6,898 nt of DNA from Acetobacteraceae bacterium (lineage in GTDB: Bacteria > Pseudomonadota > Alphaproteobacteria > Acetobacterales > Acetobacteraceae). Both the position numbers and the translations under genes were made by a program. The notes under the pieces are model-generated. The model was not told where the DNA came from. It made no database searches and worked only from the letters and a program-made list of their open reading frames with translations. The stretch covers positions 1-6,898 of the forward strand of contig PLSZ01000605.1 of NCBI GenBank assembly GCA_003164305.1. The letters are read 5' to 3'. Shown here piece by piece: positions 6,459 through 6,898 of the stretch (within the stretch, counting starts at the first letter, position 1; each line of letters opens with the position of its first letter).

Positions 6459-6898
6459 TTAATGCTCCTTGTACCGATAACCGATGCCGTACAGCGTTTC
6501 GATCTGGTTGAAGCTGTCATCGACCGCGCGGAACTTCTTGCGCACTCGCTTCACGTGGCTGTCGATGGTGCGATCGTCCACATAAATGTTCTCGCCGTAC
6601 GCCGCGTCGATCAACTGGTCGCGGCTTTTCACCATGCCGGGGCGGGCGCCCAACGCCTTGACCAAAAGGAACTCGGTGACGGTGAGTTGAATATCCTGGC
6701 CTTTCCAGAGGCATTGGTGCTTGGTTTCATCCAGCACCAGATCGCCGCGGGTCATCACGCCGCCCGGCGTGGCACCCGAGCCCTCGGCGCGGCTGGCTTC
6801 GTTCCGCCGCAGCAACGCCCGGATGCGCTCCAGCAGCAGGCGCTGGCTGAAGGGTTTGGTGATGTAATCATCGGCCCCCAGGCGCAGGCCCATCAGCT
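6459..6898 (-). CDS. chvI: ChvI-type OmpR-family response regulator, 5' part outside the window
   Basis: The last 145 codons plus TAA are present; the reading frame is open to the right edge, so the first ATG seen (6893) is internal, not the start. What remains is the end of the receiver domain ([20 protein letters not shown]), with the conserved lysine of TKPF. About 90 residues, including the phosphoacceptor aspartate, lie off-window. A linker follows, then a complete OmpR/PhoB winged-helix domain: [11 protein letters not shown], the [20 protein letters not shown] recognition region, VRKKFR, and a C-terminal [33 protein letters not shown] and the [10 protein letters not shown] tail match what I recall of ChvI proteins, and the downstream chvG supports the call. 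It is expected to be a phosphorylation-dependent DNA-binding regulator in the cytoplasm, active as a dimer. No promoter is visible because the upstream region is missing. Confidence 0.92.
   Translation of the reverse strand, partial: LMGLRLGADDYITKPFSQRLLLERIRALLRRNEASRAEGSGATPGGVMTRGDLVLDETKHQCLWKGQDIQLTVTEFLLVKALGARPGMVKSRDQLIDAAYGENIYVDDRTIDSHVKRVRKKFRAVDDSFNQIETLYGIGYRYKEH
6465..6470 (-). promoter_or_regulatory. Ribosome binding site of chvG inside the chvI 3' end
   Basis: AAGGAG on the minus strand forms the Lys-Glu codons of the chvI C-terminus and lies 6 nt before GTG 6458. The junction reads TAAGTG, so chvI stop and chvG start abut. This supports the GTG start and coupled translation. 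Confidence 0.85.

Overview
The window is GC-rich, and every gene I can support lies on the minus strand, so it reads from the right edge to the left. The right third holds a ChvI/ChvG-type two-component pair: the 3' part of the response regulator, then a complete sensor kinase. ChvG/ExoS-type kinases with this N-terminal region are characteristic of Alphaproteobacteria, so an alphaproteobacterial chromosome is the best guess. The lineage within that class cannot be fixed from the sequence.

Layout in transcription order: (1) chvI-like OmpR-family regulator, 5'-truncated by the window edge (6898 to 6459); (2) chvG-like histidine kinase (6458 to 4779), whose GTG start directly follows the chvI TAA stop; (3) LLM-class (luciferase-like, flavin/F420-type) oxidoreductase (4741 to 3671); (4) ThDP-dependent enzyme of the acetolactate synthase/benzoylformate decarboxylase superfamily (3618 to 1963); (5) 12-helix MFS transporter with a DHA1-like look (1984 to 785); (6) MetX-like alpha/beta hydrolase with a signal peptide and a GTG start, cut by the left edge (768 to 1). 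No stretch above about 60 bases lacks a gene. No RNA genes, mobile elements, CRISPR arrays or convincing terminators were seen.

The two regulatory genes form one translationally coupled unit for envelope/acid-stress sensing. The other four are tightly packed (gaps of about 52 nt, a 22-nt overlap, and 16 nt), which suggests one operon. It would combine two cytoplasmic enzymes, a membrane transporter and an exported hydrolase, as expected for a small catabolic or detoxification route. The substrate is not readable from the sequence. The cassette begins 37 nt after chvG with no visible terminator. In many alphaproteobacteria that position is occupied by hprK and PTS-related genes, so the neighbourhood is atypical. 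Nothing here is clearly a new type of system; the unassigned four-gene cassette attached to chvIG is the most interesting part.
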